Below, piece after piece: positions 1 through 5,857 of a DNA stretch of 5,857 nucleotides (the stretch's first letter is position 1; each line of letters opens with the position of its first letter). Source of the DNA: Deltaproteobacteria bacterium. Lineage in GTDB: Bacteria; Myxococcota_A; Polyangia; Polyangiales; Houyiibacteriaceae. The notes under the pieces were generated by a model. It made no database searches and was not told the DNA's origin. It worked only from the letters and a program-made list of their open reading frames with translations. Position numbers and translations under genes: made by a program. The stretch lies in NCBI GenBank assembly GCA_019309605.1, contig JAFDFW010000142.1, positions 1 through 5,857 on the forward strand, read 5' to 3'.

Positions 1-1365
1 GACGGCTGTGCGGTCACCTGCGACGACTTTCGCGAGGCGATGGCCGAGGCCAACGATGCGGACCTCACCGAGCTCGAGCGCTGGTACTTGCAAGCGGGCA
101 CCCCTGTCGTGCGAGCACGCGGGGCCTGGGACGAGTCGGCAGGCGCCTATGCGCTCACCCTTGCGCAGTCCCAGCGCGTCTTTCCCGAAGAGCCGGAGCC
201 ATTGTCGCTTCCGATTCCCGTTCGGGTGGCCCTGTTGGGCGCCGACGGACACGACATCACCGGCACTGCGCGCACCCTCGTGCTCACCGTGGCCGAGCAG
301 ACGTTCACGTTCGAGGGCGTGTCCGAGCGTCCCGTCGCCTCGATCGCGCGGGATTTTTCGGCGCCGATCAAGCTCGAGGTCCAGCGCAGCCGCGAGGAGC
401 TCGCCTTCTTGATGGCGCACGACTCCGATCCCTTCAACCGATGGGAGGCCGGCCAGGACCTATCCAAGCGGGTCCTGCTCGGGCTCGTGGAGCGAGTCGT
501 CGAAGGCCGCTCGCTCGATCTCAATGAGGGGCTGGTCGACGCATTTCGAAAAGTGTTGTCAGACCCGAGCGTCGACGGGTCGATCAAGGCTCTGACGCTG
601 GCGCTTCCGTCCGAGGAGCTTCTCGCGCAAGAGCTGGACCTGGTCGACCCCGATGCCGTTCACCGCGCACGACGCTTCGTCGTCCACGAGCTTGCCACCG
701 CACTTCGCGATGACCTGATGCACGCGTACGAGCGGCACGCACACGGCACCGACGCGATCGACAAAGAGCAGATCGCCCGCCGCCGCATCAAGAACCGCGC
801 GCTCCGCTACCTCGCGGCACTCGAACAGCCCGAGACCACCGCCATGGCCGTCGAGCAGTTCAGCACCGCCGCAGGCATGACGGACTACGAGGCCGCGTTC
901 ATGAGCTTGGTCGACCTGGTGTCGCCCGAGACCGATCGCGCGATCGAGGCGTTCTACCAGCGGTGGCGGGACGACGCGCTCGTATTGGACAAGTGGTTTC
1001 GCATGCAGGCGATGTCGAGCACGCCCGCGGCATTTGAACGTGTGGTGGCGCTGTCGAAGCACCCAGACTTCAACCTTGCCAATCCAAATCGAGCCCGCTC
1101 GCTCCTGTACGCCTTTGCCGCCGGGAACCCGGTCGGCTTCCACAGGGCGGACGGCGCGGCGTACCGATTCGTCGCCGATCAGATCCTCGAGCTCGACGCG
1201 CTCAATCCCCAGGTCGCCGCGCGCATCGTCTCCAGCTTCAACCAGTGGAAGCGCTACGAGCCGGGCCGAAGCACGTTGATGAAGGCCGAGCTCGAACGCA
1301 TTGCATCGGTGCCCGGGATCTCGAAGGATGTAGCCGAGATCGTCGAACGAGCCTTGGAGAGATAG
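1..1365 (+). CDS. pepN: Aminopeptidase N (M1 family), C-terminal half, 5' partial
   Basis: This is the C-terminal 454 residues of a cytosolic zinc aminopeptidase that removes N-terminal residues from peptides. The reading frame is open from base 1, so the gene starts upstream. The zinc-binding HEXXH motif is outside the window. The visible protein opens with DGCAVTCDDFREAM, the segment that closes the catalytic domain in E. coli PepN. The Ig-like domain (DUF3458) follows at about residues 28-125 and ends in RDFSAPIKLE. From about residue 130 the protein is the helical ARM-like C-terminal domain, with the PepN-specific stretches DKWFRMQAMS, NPNRARSLLYAFAAGNP and LNPQVAARI. The C-terminus matches the family end without truncation. 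The match to the Gram-negative PepN subfamily (about 870 residues) is strong from memory of the E. coli sequence. The stop is TAG, five bases before the next gene, which implies co-transcription. The match to the family is certain; activity cannot be judged without the active site. Confidence 0.95.
   Translation, partial: DGCAVTCDDFREAMAEANDADLTELERWYLQAGTPVVRARGAWDESAGAYALTLAQSQRVFPEEPEPLSLPIPVRVALLGADGHDITGTARTLVLTVAEQTFTFEGVSERPVASIARDFSAPIKLEVQRSREELAFLMAHDSDPFNRWEAGQDLSKRVLLGLVERVVEGRSLDLNEGLVDAFRKVLSDPSVDGSIKALTLALPSEELLAQELDLVDPDAVHRARRFVVHELATALRDDLMHAYERHAHGTDAIDKEQIARRRIKNRALRYLAALEQPETTAMAVEQFSTAAGMTDYEAAFMSLVDLVSPETDRAIEAFYQRWRDDALVLDKWFRMQAMSSTPAAFERVVALSKHPDFNLANPNRARSLLYAFAAGNPVGFHRADGAAYRFVADQILELDALNPQVAARIVSSFNQWKRYEPGRSTLMKAELERIASVPGISKDVAEIVERALER
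1356..1361 (+). promoter_or_regulatory. Ribosome binding site that fixes the DUF294 gene start
   Basis: GGAGAG lies inside the last codons of pepN, nine bases before the ATG at 1371. It supports ATG 1371 over upstream in-frame starts such as the one at 1245, which would add 42 residues overlapping pepN and resembling no domain. Its position inside pepN suggests that translation of the two genes is coupled. Confidence 0.65.
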
Positions 1366-1370
1366 CGAGC

Positions 1371-3299
1371 ATGTCCTCGGATTCCATGATTCTCACCGTT
1401 GCCAACCGCCTGGCCCGGCACCCTCCTTTCGATCGGCTTGCGCCTGAGCTCCTCGACCGCCTCGCGCGCGGGATTCGCATTCGGTACTTGGAGGTCGACG
1501 AGGTCGTTTTCGAGGAAGGCGACCCCGCCAAGCCCGAGTTCTACGTAGTGGTGAAGGGCGAAGTAGCCGTCACTCAGCAGCTCGACGGGGAGACCGTGCT
1601 CGTCGACGTGTGCGATGACGGCGACATCTTCGGGGTGCGGGCATTGCTTGCCGATAGGCCGTACGCCGCGCGCACGCAGGCCAAGGACGACACTCTCTTG
1701 TACGTGCTCTCGAAGAAGGCGCTCGAAGAGCTGCTTCGCGATGAGCCCAGGGTGGCCAGGTTCTTCGCGGCCGACTTCGCGGCGGATTTGCCCGCGCCGC
1801 GCGATCGCAATCGGCTCGAGGCAGTGCGCGACGCGCGGCGCCACGAACGGGCGGGGAACACCGGTGACGATGTTCGTCGCGTGGACCCCGTGCGCGACGT
1901 GCTGACTTGCGACCCCAACACGAGCATCCGCCAAGCCGCGTCGCTGATGAGCGGGCGCAATGTCGGCTCGATCCTGATCGTCGACGAAGAGCGGCGGCCG
2001 ATCGGCATCGTGACTGACTCGGACCTCCGCTCGAAGGTTGTCGGACAAGGGCGGGACGTTTCTGGGCTCATCTCAGAGATCATGAGCTCTCCGGTACTCA
2101 CAGTTGACGATCAGACCACGCTGTCCTCGCTGATCGCGACCGTGATGAGGAAGCATCTTCACCATTTCGCCGTGACCGAGGATGGGACTGCCGAGACTCG
2201 CGTGACCGGCATCGTGTCGGAACACGACATTCTCAAGACGCAGGGCAGCCATCCCACGGTGATCCTCTCGGAGATGAGTCGGGCCAAGACCAGGGAGCGG
2301 CTGCGAGCGCTCCGTGATCAGGCCGAGGAGCTGCTGCGACGGTACCTCGAAGACGAAGTGGGGATGGGGTTCTTGTCGAATATGATCTCGGAGATCAACG
2401 ACACGCTAATCCGGCGCGCGATCCTCTTGTCGCTCGAGGAGCTGGCCGAGCGGGGCATGGAGCCGCCCGTTTCGTTTTGTTGGTTGGCGCTCGGTAGCGA
2501 GGGCCGTGAAGAGCAGCTTCTTCGCACCGACCAGGATAACGCCATCCTCTATGCCGACCCGGGCGAAGACGACGGGGTGGCGGAGCGGTTCTTTCTCGAG
2601 CTGGGAAAGCTCGTGGTCGACATTCTGGTGGAAGCCGGTTTCGAGCGCTGCCCGGGCGATATCATGGCCAGCAACCCAAAATGGAACCAACCGCTCGCTT
2701 CGTGGAAGCGCTGCTTCTCGGGGTGGATCAACGAGCCGGAAAACATCGCGGTGATGCACACCAACATCTTCTTCGACTTCCGCCCGGTGTACGGGGACAA
2801 CGCGCTCGCCGCCGAGCTCAAGGGTCACATCTTCGAGCGGATCAAGATCGACCGCTCCTTTCTCGGGTTCTTTGCAAAGAACGCCACGCGAAACCCTCCG
2901 CCGTTGAGCTTCTTTCGCAACATGATGATCGAGCGCGGCGGCGAGCACCGTGACGCATTCGACATCAAGGCCCGGGCGATGATGCCTCTGGCCGATGCTG
3001 CGCGAGTCCTTGTGTACGACCTCGGTATCGACATCTACGGAAGCACCGCCGAGCGCTGGCAGCGTATCGGGGAAACCCATGAGAAACTCGCGCGGCTCTC
3101 CGGCGAGGCGGGGATGGCCTACGAGATCTTGATGCGCGTCCGAGCCCTCGAAGGCCTCACAAGGGGAGATTCAGGGCGATACGTACACATCAAGGAGCTC
3201 AACAAGCTCGAGCGGCAAACGCTGAAGAACACTTTCTCGGTGGTGAAGGACGTGCAGTTGATGTTGACGTCGAGATACCGAACCGATTTCATACGCTGA
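1371..3299 (+). CDS. cNMP-binding / CBS / DUF294 nucleotidyltransferase-like signalling protein
   Basis: This is a 642-residue cytosolic protein with five regions. Residues about 15-125 form a cyclic-nucleotide-binding (CAP-ED) fold (FEEGDP at 47-52, then FYVVVKGEVAV). Two CBS domains follow at about 172-225 (IGIVTDSDLR at 211-220) and 235-290 (GIVSEHDILK at 280-289). A helical linker runs from 303 to 365. The DUF294 domain contains the nucleotidyltransferase-type motif GSEGREEQ at 375-382 with TDQD at 386-389, so D387 and D389 are the likely metal ligands, as in GlnD/GlnE-type enzymes. MASNPKW at 432-438 is also typical. DUF294_C spans about 485-625 with FDIKARAMMPLAD at 530-542. The family is thought to sense nucleotides and modify an unknown partner; its true substrate is not established. 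The canonical Glu and Arg of the cNMP pocket are absent (V89 and Y98). The gene sits five bases after pepN and one base before the exonuclease, so the three probably share a transcript. Domain calls are firm; function is inferred. Confidence 0.92.
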   Translation: MSSDSMILTVANRLARHPPFDRLAPELLDRLARGIRIRYLEVDEVVFEEGDPAKPEFYVVVKGEVAVTQQLDGETVLVDVCDDGDIFGVRALLADRPYAARTQAKDDTLLYVLSKKALEELLRDEPRVARFFAADFAADLPAPRDRNRLEAVRDARRHERAGNTGDDVRRVDPVRDVLTCDPNTSIRQAASLMSGRNVGSILIVDEERRPIGIVTDSDLRSKVVGQGRDVSGLISEIMSSPVLTVDDQTTLSSLIATVMRKHLHHFAVTEDGTAETRVTGIVSEHDILKTQGSHPTVILSEMSRAKTRERLRALRDQAEELLRRYLEDEVGMGFLSNMISEINDTLIRRAILLSLEELAERGMEPPVSFCWLALGSEGREEQLLRTDQDNAILYADPGEDDGVAERFFLELGKLVVDILVEAGFERCPGDIMASNPKWNQPLASWKRCFSGWINEPENIAVMHTNIFFDFRPVYGDNALAAELKGHIFERIKIDRSFLGFFAKNATRNPPPLSFFRNMMIERGGEHRDAFDIKARAMMPLADAARVLVYDLGIDIYGSTAERWQRIGETHEKLARLSGEAGMAYEILMRVRALEGLTRGDSGRYVHIKELNKLERQTLKNTFSVVKDVQLMLTSRYRTDFIR

Positions 3300-3300
3300 G

Positions 3301-4023
3301 GTGCACTTGCTCCCGGACTTCCTCAAACGTTTGATGGGCGGAGGCTCTCTGGCAGCCCAGCCGGAGTCGTGGCCCGAGCCGCTCCGTGACTACATGTCGA
3401 AGCGGAGCAGGGTGCCCAGGGACAAAGCGTTGAGTGACGTCCGGTTCGTCGTGTTCGACAGCGAAACCACGGGGCTCGACCTCACGAAGAACCGCCTTCT
3501 GTCGATTGCAGGCGTGGGGATGAACGGATCGGAGGTTCGGCTCGACGACACGTTCGGCGCCATGGTCACTCAGACCGACGTCGGTGGCTCCGACGCTGCG
3601 GTGATCCACGGCTTGATCTCCAACGACCTTGCGGATGGGCTCCCCGAAGACGAAGCGGCGTCTCGTTTCCTGGCGTTTGCCGGTGACGCGGTGCTCGTCG
3701 CGCACCACGCGGCGTTCGACATGCGCATGCTTCAAAAGGCCATCGCCGCACACCGAGGCGCCAAAGTCTGGAGCCCATCTGTCGATACCGCACAGCTCGC
3801 GCAGCGCGTCGAGGACGGGCCCATGACATCGAACCAGGCGCGGGGCGCGGACCCACGTAGCGCCTACCAACTCGACACCCTCGTCGAGCGCTACGGCATC
3901 GATATCCCAGAGCGCCATACCGCTGCTGGAGACGCCCTCGCCACCGCGCTCCTGTTTCAAAGGCTTCTCAAAAAAGCCGAACGCCGCGGCATCCGAACGC
4001 TCGGCGACTTACTCGCCCGCTGA
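3301..4023 (+). CDS. DnaQ-like DEDDh 3'-5' exonuclease
   Basis: This 240-residue protein has the RNase T/DnaQ exonuclease fold, which removes nucleotides from 3' ends of DNA or RNA by a two-metal mechanism. All catalytic residues are present: D53 and E55 in FDSETTGLD (ExoI), D140 in AHHAAFDMRML (ExoII), and H206 with D211 in HTAAGD (ExoIII). AVIHGL at 100-105 matches the usual HG motif between ExoI and ExoII. About 45 residues precede the fold, as in relatives found beside DUF294 proteins. It is probably not the replicative epsilon subunit, because that gene normally stands elsewhere and this one follows a DUF294 gene. The GTG at 3301 is chosen because it sits one base after the upstream stop, which suits translational coupling. 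No good Shine-Dalgarno sequence is visible, and ATG 3334 would cost only 11 residues. The substrate is unknown; DUF294-linked exonucleases may act in the same signalling or repair step. Confidence 0.9.
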   Translation: MHLLPDFLKRLMGGGSLAAQPESWPEPLRDYMSKRSRVPRDKALSDVRFVVFDSETTGLDLTKNRLLSIAGVGMNGSEVRLDDTFGAMVTQTDVGGSDAAVIHGLISNDLADGLPEDEAASRFLAFAGDAVLVAHHAAFDMRMLQKAIAAHRGAKVWSPSVDTAQLAQRVEDGPMTSNQARGADPRSAYQLDTLVERYGIDIPERHTAAGDALATALLFQRLLKKAERRGIRTLGDLLAR

Positions 4024-4034
4024 GCGGCCGAGCC

Positions 4035-4080
4035 CGCGCAGGACCTGCGTTTCAGGGACTATGAATGCAGAACCTGCGCG
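4035..4080. repeat. CCTGCG inverted/direct repeat cluster upstream of the sigma-54-type promoter
   Basis: Three copies of one hexamer lie in 46 bases. CGCAGG at 4037-4042 faces CCTGCG at 4044-4049 across a single A, giving a perfect 13-base palindrome. A second CCTGCG occurs at 4073-4078. The outer copies extend to an 8-base inverted pair, CGCGCAGG at 4035-4042 and CCTGCGCG at 4073-4080. The ACCTGCG at 4043-4049 and 4072-4078 is a direct repeat. The cluster lies about 70-115 bases upstream of the predicted start of lipoprotein transcription, where activators of sigma-54 commonly bind. It could instead be a weak terminator for the exonuclease, but only a five-base stem with a three-base loop forms and there is no T run beyond TTT. 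The repeats are visible; the role is inference. Confidence 0.35.
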
Positions 4081-4121
4081 TCAGCATTGACTGGAATAGC
4101 CCTAAAACCCGAGGAATTTGG

Positions 4122-4138
4122 CTGGCACACGATATGCA
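4122..4138 (+). promoter_or_regulatory. Predicted sigma-54 (RpoN) -24/-12 promoter
   Basis: CTGGCAC at 4122-4128 followed by ATGCA at 4134-4138 matches the sigma-54 consensus YTGGCACG-N4-TTGCW at all but two positions (A for G after the first block and A for the first T of TTGC). The diagnostic GG (4124-4125) and GC (4136-4137) are separated by exactly ten bases, as required. Transcription would start near 4149, leaving a leader of about 58 bases before the ATG at 4207. This is the only strong promoter-like match I see in the 183-base gap. A sigma-54 promoter needs an AAA+ activator, so the lipoprotein would be expressed under specific conditions. No activator gene is in the window. Confidence 0.6.
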
Positions 4139-4194
4139 TCCTCCGGGTGTGACTCGATTGCGGGGGTGTGCACAGCGGCAAGCACTCGCGTTCC

Positions 4195-4201
4195 AGGGAG
4201 G
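4195..4201 (+). promoter_or_regulatory. Strong ribosome binding site of the lipoprotein gene
   Basis: AGGGAGG lies five bases before the ATG at 4207. It selects this ATG over the in-frame GTG codons at 4168 and 4204. The 4168 start would put 13 charged residues before the signal peptide, and 4204 would leave only two bases after the site. Confidence 0.7.
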
Positions 4202-4206
4202 TTGTG

Positions 4207-4827
4207 ATGCGTTCTCTGTTTATGTTTGTGTTGTGTGTCTGTGCCTTGGGCGCGGCTTCGATTGGCTGTGGTGAGGACACCAATGGCGGCGCTGGAGCGG
4301 CGGGCTCAGGTGGCTCAGCGGGAGATGGCGGTTCAGCCGGTGACGGCGGCTCAGCCGGTGATGGCGGCTCAGCGGGAGATGGCGGTTCAGCGGGCGACGG
4401 CGGCTCAGCGGGAGATGGCGGTTCAGCCGGTGACGGCGGAGCAGGCGGCGACGGCGGCTCAGCTGGTGATGGCGGAGCAGGCGGCGACGGCGGCGCGGGC
4501 GGCGGCATTGCCCCGGTTGTCGAGAAGGTCGAGTGGACGTGGGTGCAGCCTTGCACCTTCGGGGCGCCGGGACAGGTCGAGGTGACGATCACTGCGACCG
4601 ACGCGGATACACCTGCGCCGCAGCTGACCTACTCGGGCGACATCGATAGCGGTCAGTGCACCAGCATCACCGACCGTGTGACGACCCTGGACTGCGATGG
4701 CCACGGGGGACTGCGAGGCGGCCCCGCGACCGCGACGGATCCACAGGGCAACGAGGGCAGTCTCTTCTTTGCGTTCGACCCCTGCCTGGACGGCTCGATC
4801 TGCGAGGGCGTGGCGGTCTGTCCCTAA
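4207..4827 (+). CDS. Predicted Gly-rich repeat lipoprotein with a six-cysteine C-terminal domain
   Basis: I do not recognise a named family. The 206-residue protein begins with a type II (lipoprotein) signal peptide: MRS, a hydrophobic core of about residues 4-17, and the cleavage region ASIGC with the predicted lipidated Cys21. Ser at -3 is less usual than Leu, so the lipobox is relaxed. A GEDTNGG spacer leads into eleven Gly-rich hexapeptides (residues 35-100), probably a flexible tether from the membrane. Residues 101-206 form a separate domain with Cys at 116, 151, 163, 193, 199 and 205, which could make three disulfides. The segments ITATDADTPAPQLTYSG and TATDPQGNEG resemble Ig-like or cadherin-like beta-sandwich extracellular domains. 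The protein is likely anchored in the outer membrane or periplasm. It has its own apparent sigma-54 promoter and a strong ribosome binding site, so it is separate from the upstream unit. Similar Gly-rich lipoproteins are common in Myxococcota. Lipoprotein status is fairly sure; function is unknown. Confidence 0.85.
   Translation: MRSLFMFVLCVCALGAASIGCGEDTNGGAGAAGSGGSAGDGGSAGDGGSAGDGGSAGDGGSAGDGGSAGDGGSAGDGGAGGDGGSAGDGGAGGDGGAGGGIAPVVEKVEWTWVQPCTFGAPGQVEVTITATDADTPAPQLTYSGDIDSGQCTSITDRVTTLDCDGHGGLRGGPATATDPQGNEGSLFFAFDPCLDGSICEGVAVCP
4309..4506 (+). repeat. Tandem 18-bp repeat, eleven units, encoding GGSAGD-type hexapeptides
   Basis: Eleven in-frame 18-base units run without a break. Units 1-7 and 9 encode GGSAGD, units 8 and 10 encode GGAGGD, and unit 11 encodes GGAGGG. 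All differences among the eight GGSAGD units are at third codon positions; the Ser codon is always TCA. Units 2 and 7 are identical, as are units 4 and 6, and units 8 and 10. The 36-base pair formed by units 1-2 recurs as units 6-7 with one mismatch, which points to growth by duplication of multi-unit blocks. The copy number may differ between strains, and each unit changes length by six residues without a frameshift. Confidence 0.95.
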
Positions 4828-5857
4828 CTAGCCAACCGGGACGCAGTGCTCGAGCTCCACGAGGGCTTCTTCCAGGTGGTCGATCAAACGCTGTGCGCTC
4901 GGCACCGAGCGGCGGCATGCCACGATGCCGACGTCGAGGCTGTCCCCGACGCTCGTGACGGTGATGTTCAGCGCCTGGCCGTGCGTCACGATTGACAAGG
5001 GGTACATTCCCTCGAGCGGGGCGCCGTTCCAATAGAGCTTCTCGCTCGGGCCGGGAACGTTCGACACCGTGACGTTGAAGGTCGGGCGTGTTCTTCCGGA
5101 AAGCCGCAGCAAGTGCGGAACCAGGACGGGCAGCGCCACGACGCTGGTAAAGATCGGAATCTCGGCGCTGTTCATCCCTTTGAGGAGGCGTTTGGCCTCT
5201 CCCATCGAGTTCTGGATGGCGCGTAGGCGATCGAGCGGGTCGCCGAGCTCGGTGGCCAGCGTTGCAAACACGACCGAGAACGAGTTGCCCTCCATGTCCC
5301 CGTCGGCTGGGCGGAATGAGACCGGGGTCATGGCGGTAAGGGGCTGCTCGGGCAGCGCGTCTTGGCCGAGGAGGTATCGTCGCAGAGCGCCGCCCGACAT
5401 CGCGAGCACGATGTCGTTGAGCGTGGCGTCGAGCGCCTTGGCCACCTTTCGGATACGCGGCAGCGACCAGGACTGCGCGACGAGACGACGCGAGCCAGTG
5501 ACCCTCCCGTTCAGGATGGTGAGCGGGGTTTGAAAGGGCGCGATCATCCCGTGCTTGTCACGCTGTCGGACCGCGGACGCGAACTTGAGCACGCCCCCCA
5601 ACGCTCCGGCCGCCGCAGCCATTGCACCCGCTGAATCCGCTGGCGGTACGCTCTGACGGCGCGGGCGAGGCGTGTTCCAGGGAGCGGGCATGGCGCGCTC
5701 ATCTGGGTCGCTGCTCAGGCAAGAGCGCAGCACTCGCATGGCCCCGACGCCGTCGATCATTGCGTGATGCGTCTTCACGTAGAGCGCGAACCGGTCGTCC
5801 TCGACGCCCTCGATGATGTGCGCTTCCCAGAGCGGACGGTCCCGATGCAAGCGCGTG
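4828..5857 (-). CDS. Wax ester synthase/diacylglycerol acyltransferase (WS/DGAT), 5' partial
   Basis: This enzyme transfers an acyl group from acyl-CoA to a fatty alcohol or diacylglycerol, making wax ester or triacylglycerol storage lipid at the inner membrane. The frame stays open to the window edge, so the N-terminus is missing: about 342 residues are visible against a usual 450-500. Counting from the Leu codon at 5850, the visible part starts with LHRDRPLWEAH, containing the conserved PLW motif. The catalytic HHxxxDG motif is HHAMIDG (residues 28-34, bases 5769-5749). NDIVLA at 145-150 and SNVPGP (bases 5064-5047) are the later family motifs, the last belonging to the C-terminal WS_DGAT_C (DUF1298) domain. 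Residues about 50-110 are a variable Pro/Ala-rich linker. The TTG at 5850 is not the real start, because family sequence continues upstream of it. The TAG stop at 4830-4828 directly abuts the stop of the convergent lipoprotein gene. All motifs visible here are intact. Which acceptor it prefers cannot be read from sequence. Confidence 0.94.
   Translation of the reverse strand, partial: TRLHRDRPLWEAHIIEGVEDDRFALYVKTHHAMIDGVGAMRVLRSCLSSDPDERAMPAPWNTPRPRRQSVPPADSAGAMAAAAGALGGVLKFASAVRQRDKHGMIAPFQTPLTILNGRVTGSRRLVAQSWSLPRIRKVAKALDATLNDIVLAMSGGALRRYLLGQDALPEQPLTAMTPVSFRPADGDMEGNSFSVVFATLATELGDPLDRLRAIQNSMGEAKRLLKGMNSAEIPIFTSVVALPVLVPHLLRLSGRTRPTFNVTVSNVPGPSEKLYWNGAPLEGMYPLSIVTHGQALNITVTSVGDSLDVGIVACRRSVPSAQRLIDHLEEALVELEHCVPVG

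Noticed and set aside
559..1143. Long minus-strand open frame inside pepN, and similar frames opposite the DUF294 and exonuclease genes
   Set aside because: GC-rich coding DNA commonly leaves long antisense frames open. These show no recognisable domains and lie opposite genes with clear family motifs.
1245..1370. Upstream extension of the DUF294 protein
   Set aside because: It would overlap pepN by 121 bases and adds a basic, non-domain sequence. ATG 1371 has a well-placed GGAGAG site and begins just before the cNMP-binding fold.
4037..4052. Rho-independent terminator after the exonuclease
   Set aside because: The palindrome can form only a five-base stem with a three-base loop, followed by TTTC rather than a T run.
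4087..4115. Possible sigma-70 promoter starting with TTGACT at 4087-4092
   Set aside because: The -35-like hexamer is good, but the sequence at a 16-18 base spacing (around CGAGGA) does not resemble a -10 element. The sigma-54 match downstream is much better.
4065..4274. Small plus-strand frame in the intergenic region running into the lipoprotein gene
   Set aside because: It has no ribosome binding site, covers the predicted promoter, and continues out of frame across the signal-peptide coding region.
4309..4506. CRISPR array or other spacer-repeat structure
   Set aside because: The 18-bp units are directly contiguous with no spacers, stay in frame, and are fully explained as a coding repeat.
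4059..4592. Minus-strand open frame encoding a Pro-rich PPSPAEPPSP repeat protein
   Set aside because: It is the mirror image of the 18-bp repeat in the lipoprotein gene. The plus frame has a signal peptide, a strong ribosome binding site and an ordered C-terminal domain; the minus frame has none of these.

Overview
The window is GC-rich bacterial chromosomal DNA holding parts or all of five protein-coding genes. No RNA gene, insertion sequence, integrase, CRISPR array or phage gene is visible. A Gly-rich secreted lipoprotein, a wax ester synthase/diacylglycerol acyltransferase (WS/DGAT) and a sigma-54-type promoter together suggest a Myxococcota or related deltaproteobacterial genome. That placement is an inference from gene style, not a phylogenetic result.

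Bases 1-4023 (+ strand) look like one tightly packed transcription unit. It begins inside pepN, the M1-family aminopeptidase N, whose C-terminal half is present. Five bases later comes a 642-residue signalling protein with the order cNMP-binding domain, two CBS domains, DUF294 nucleotidyltransferase-like domain and DUF294 C-terminal domain. One base after that is a 240-residue DnaQ-like DEDDh 3'-5' exonuclease. The pairing of the DUF294 protein with the exonuclease is known from other proteobacteria; pepN directly upstream is the less expected partner.

Bases 4024-4206 are the only sizeable intergenic region. It holds a cluster of inverted and direct CCTGCG repeats, then a good match to a sigma-54 -24/-12 promoter, then a strong ribosome binding site. 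These lead into a 206-residue predicted lipoprotein (4207-4827). The lipoprotein has a lipid-attachment cysteine, eleven tandem Gly-rich hexapeptides encoded by an 18-bp DNA repeat, and a C-terminal domain with six cysteines that I cannot assign to a family.

Bases 4828-5857 (- strand) are the C-terminal three quarters or so of a WS/DGAT, which makes storage lipid from acyl-CoA. Its stop codon directly abuts the lipoprotein stop codon, so the two genes converge with no intergenic space.

Most of the window is well-understood gene content. The least explained parts are the repeat-bearing lipoprotein with its apparent sigma-54 control, and the DUF294 protein, whose cNMP-binding pocket appears to lack the residues that normally hold cAMP. 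I see no clear evidence for a wholly new system.
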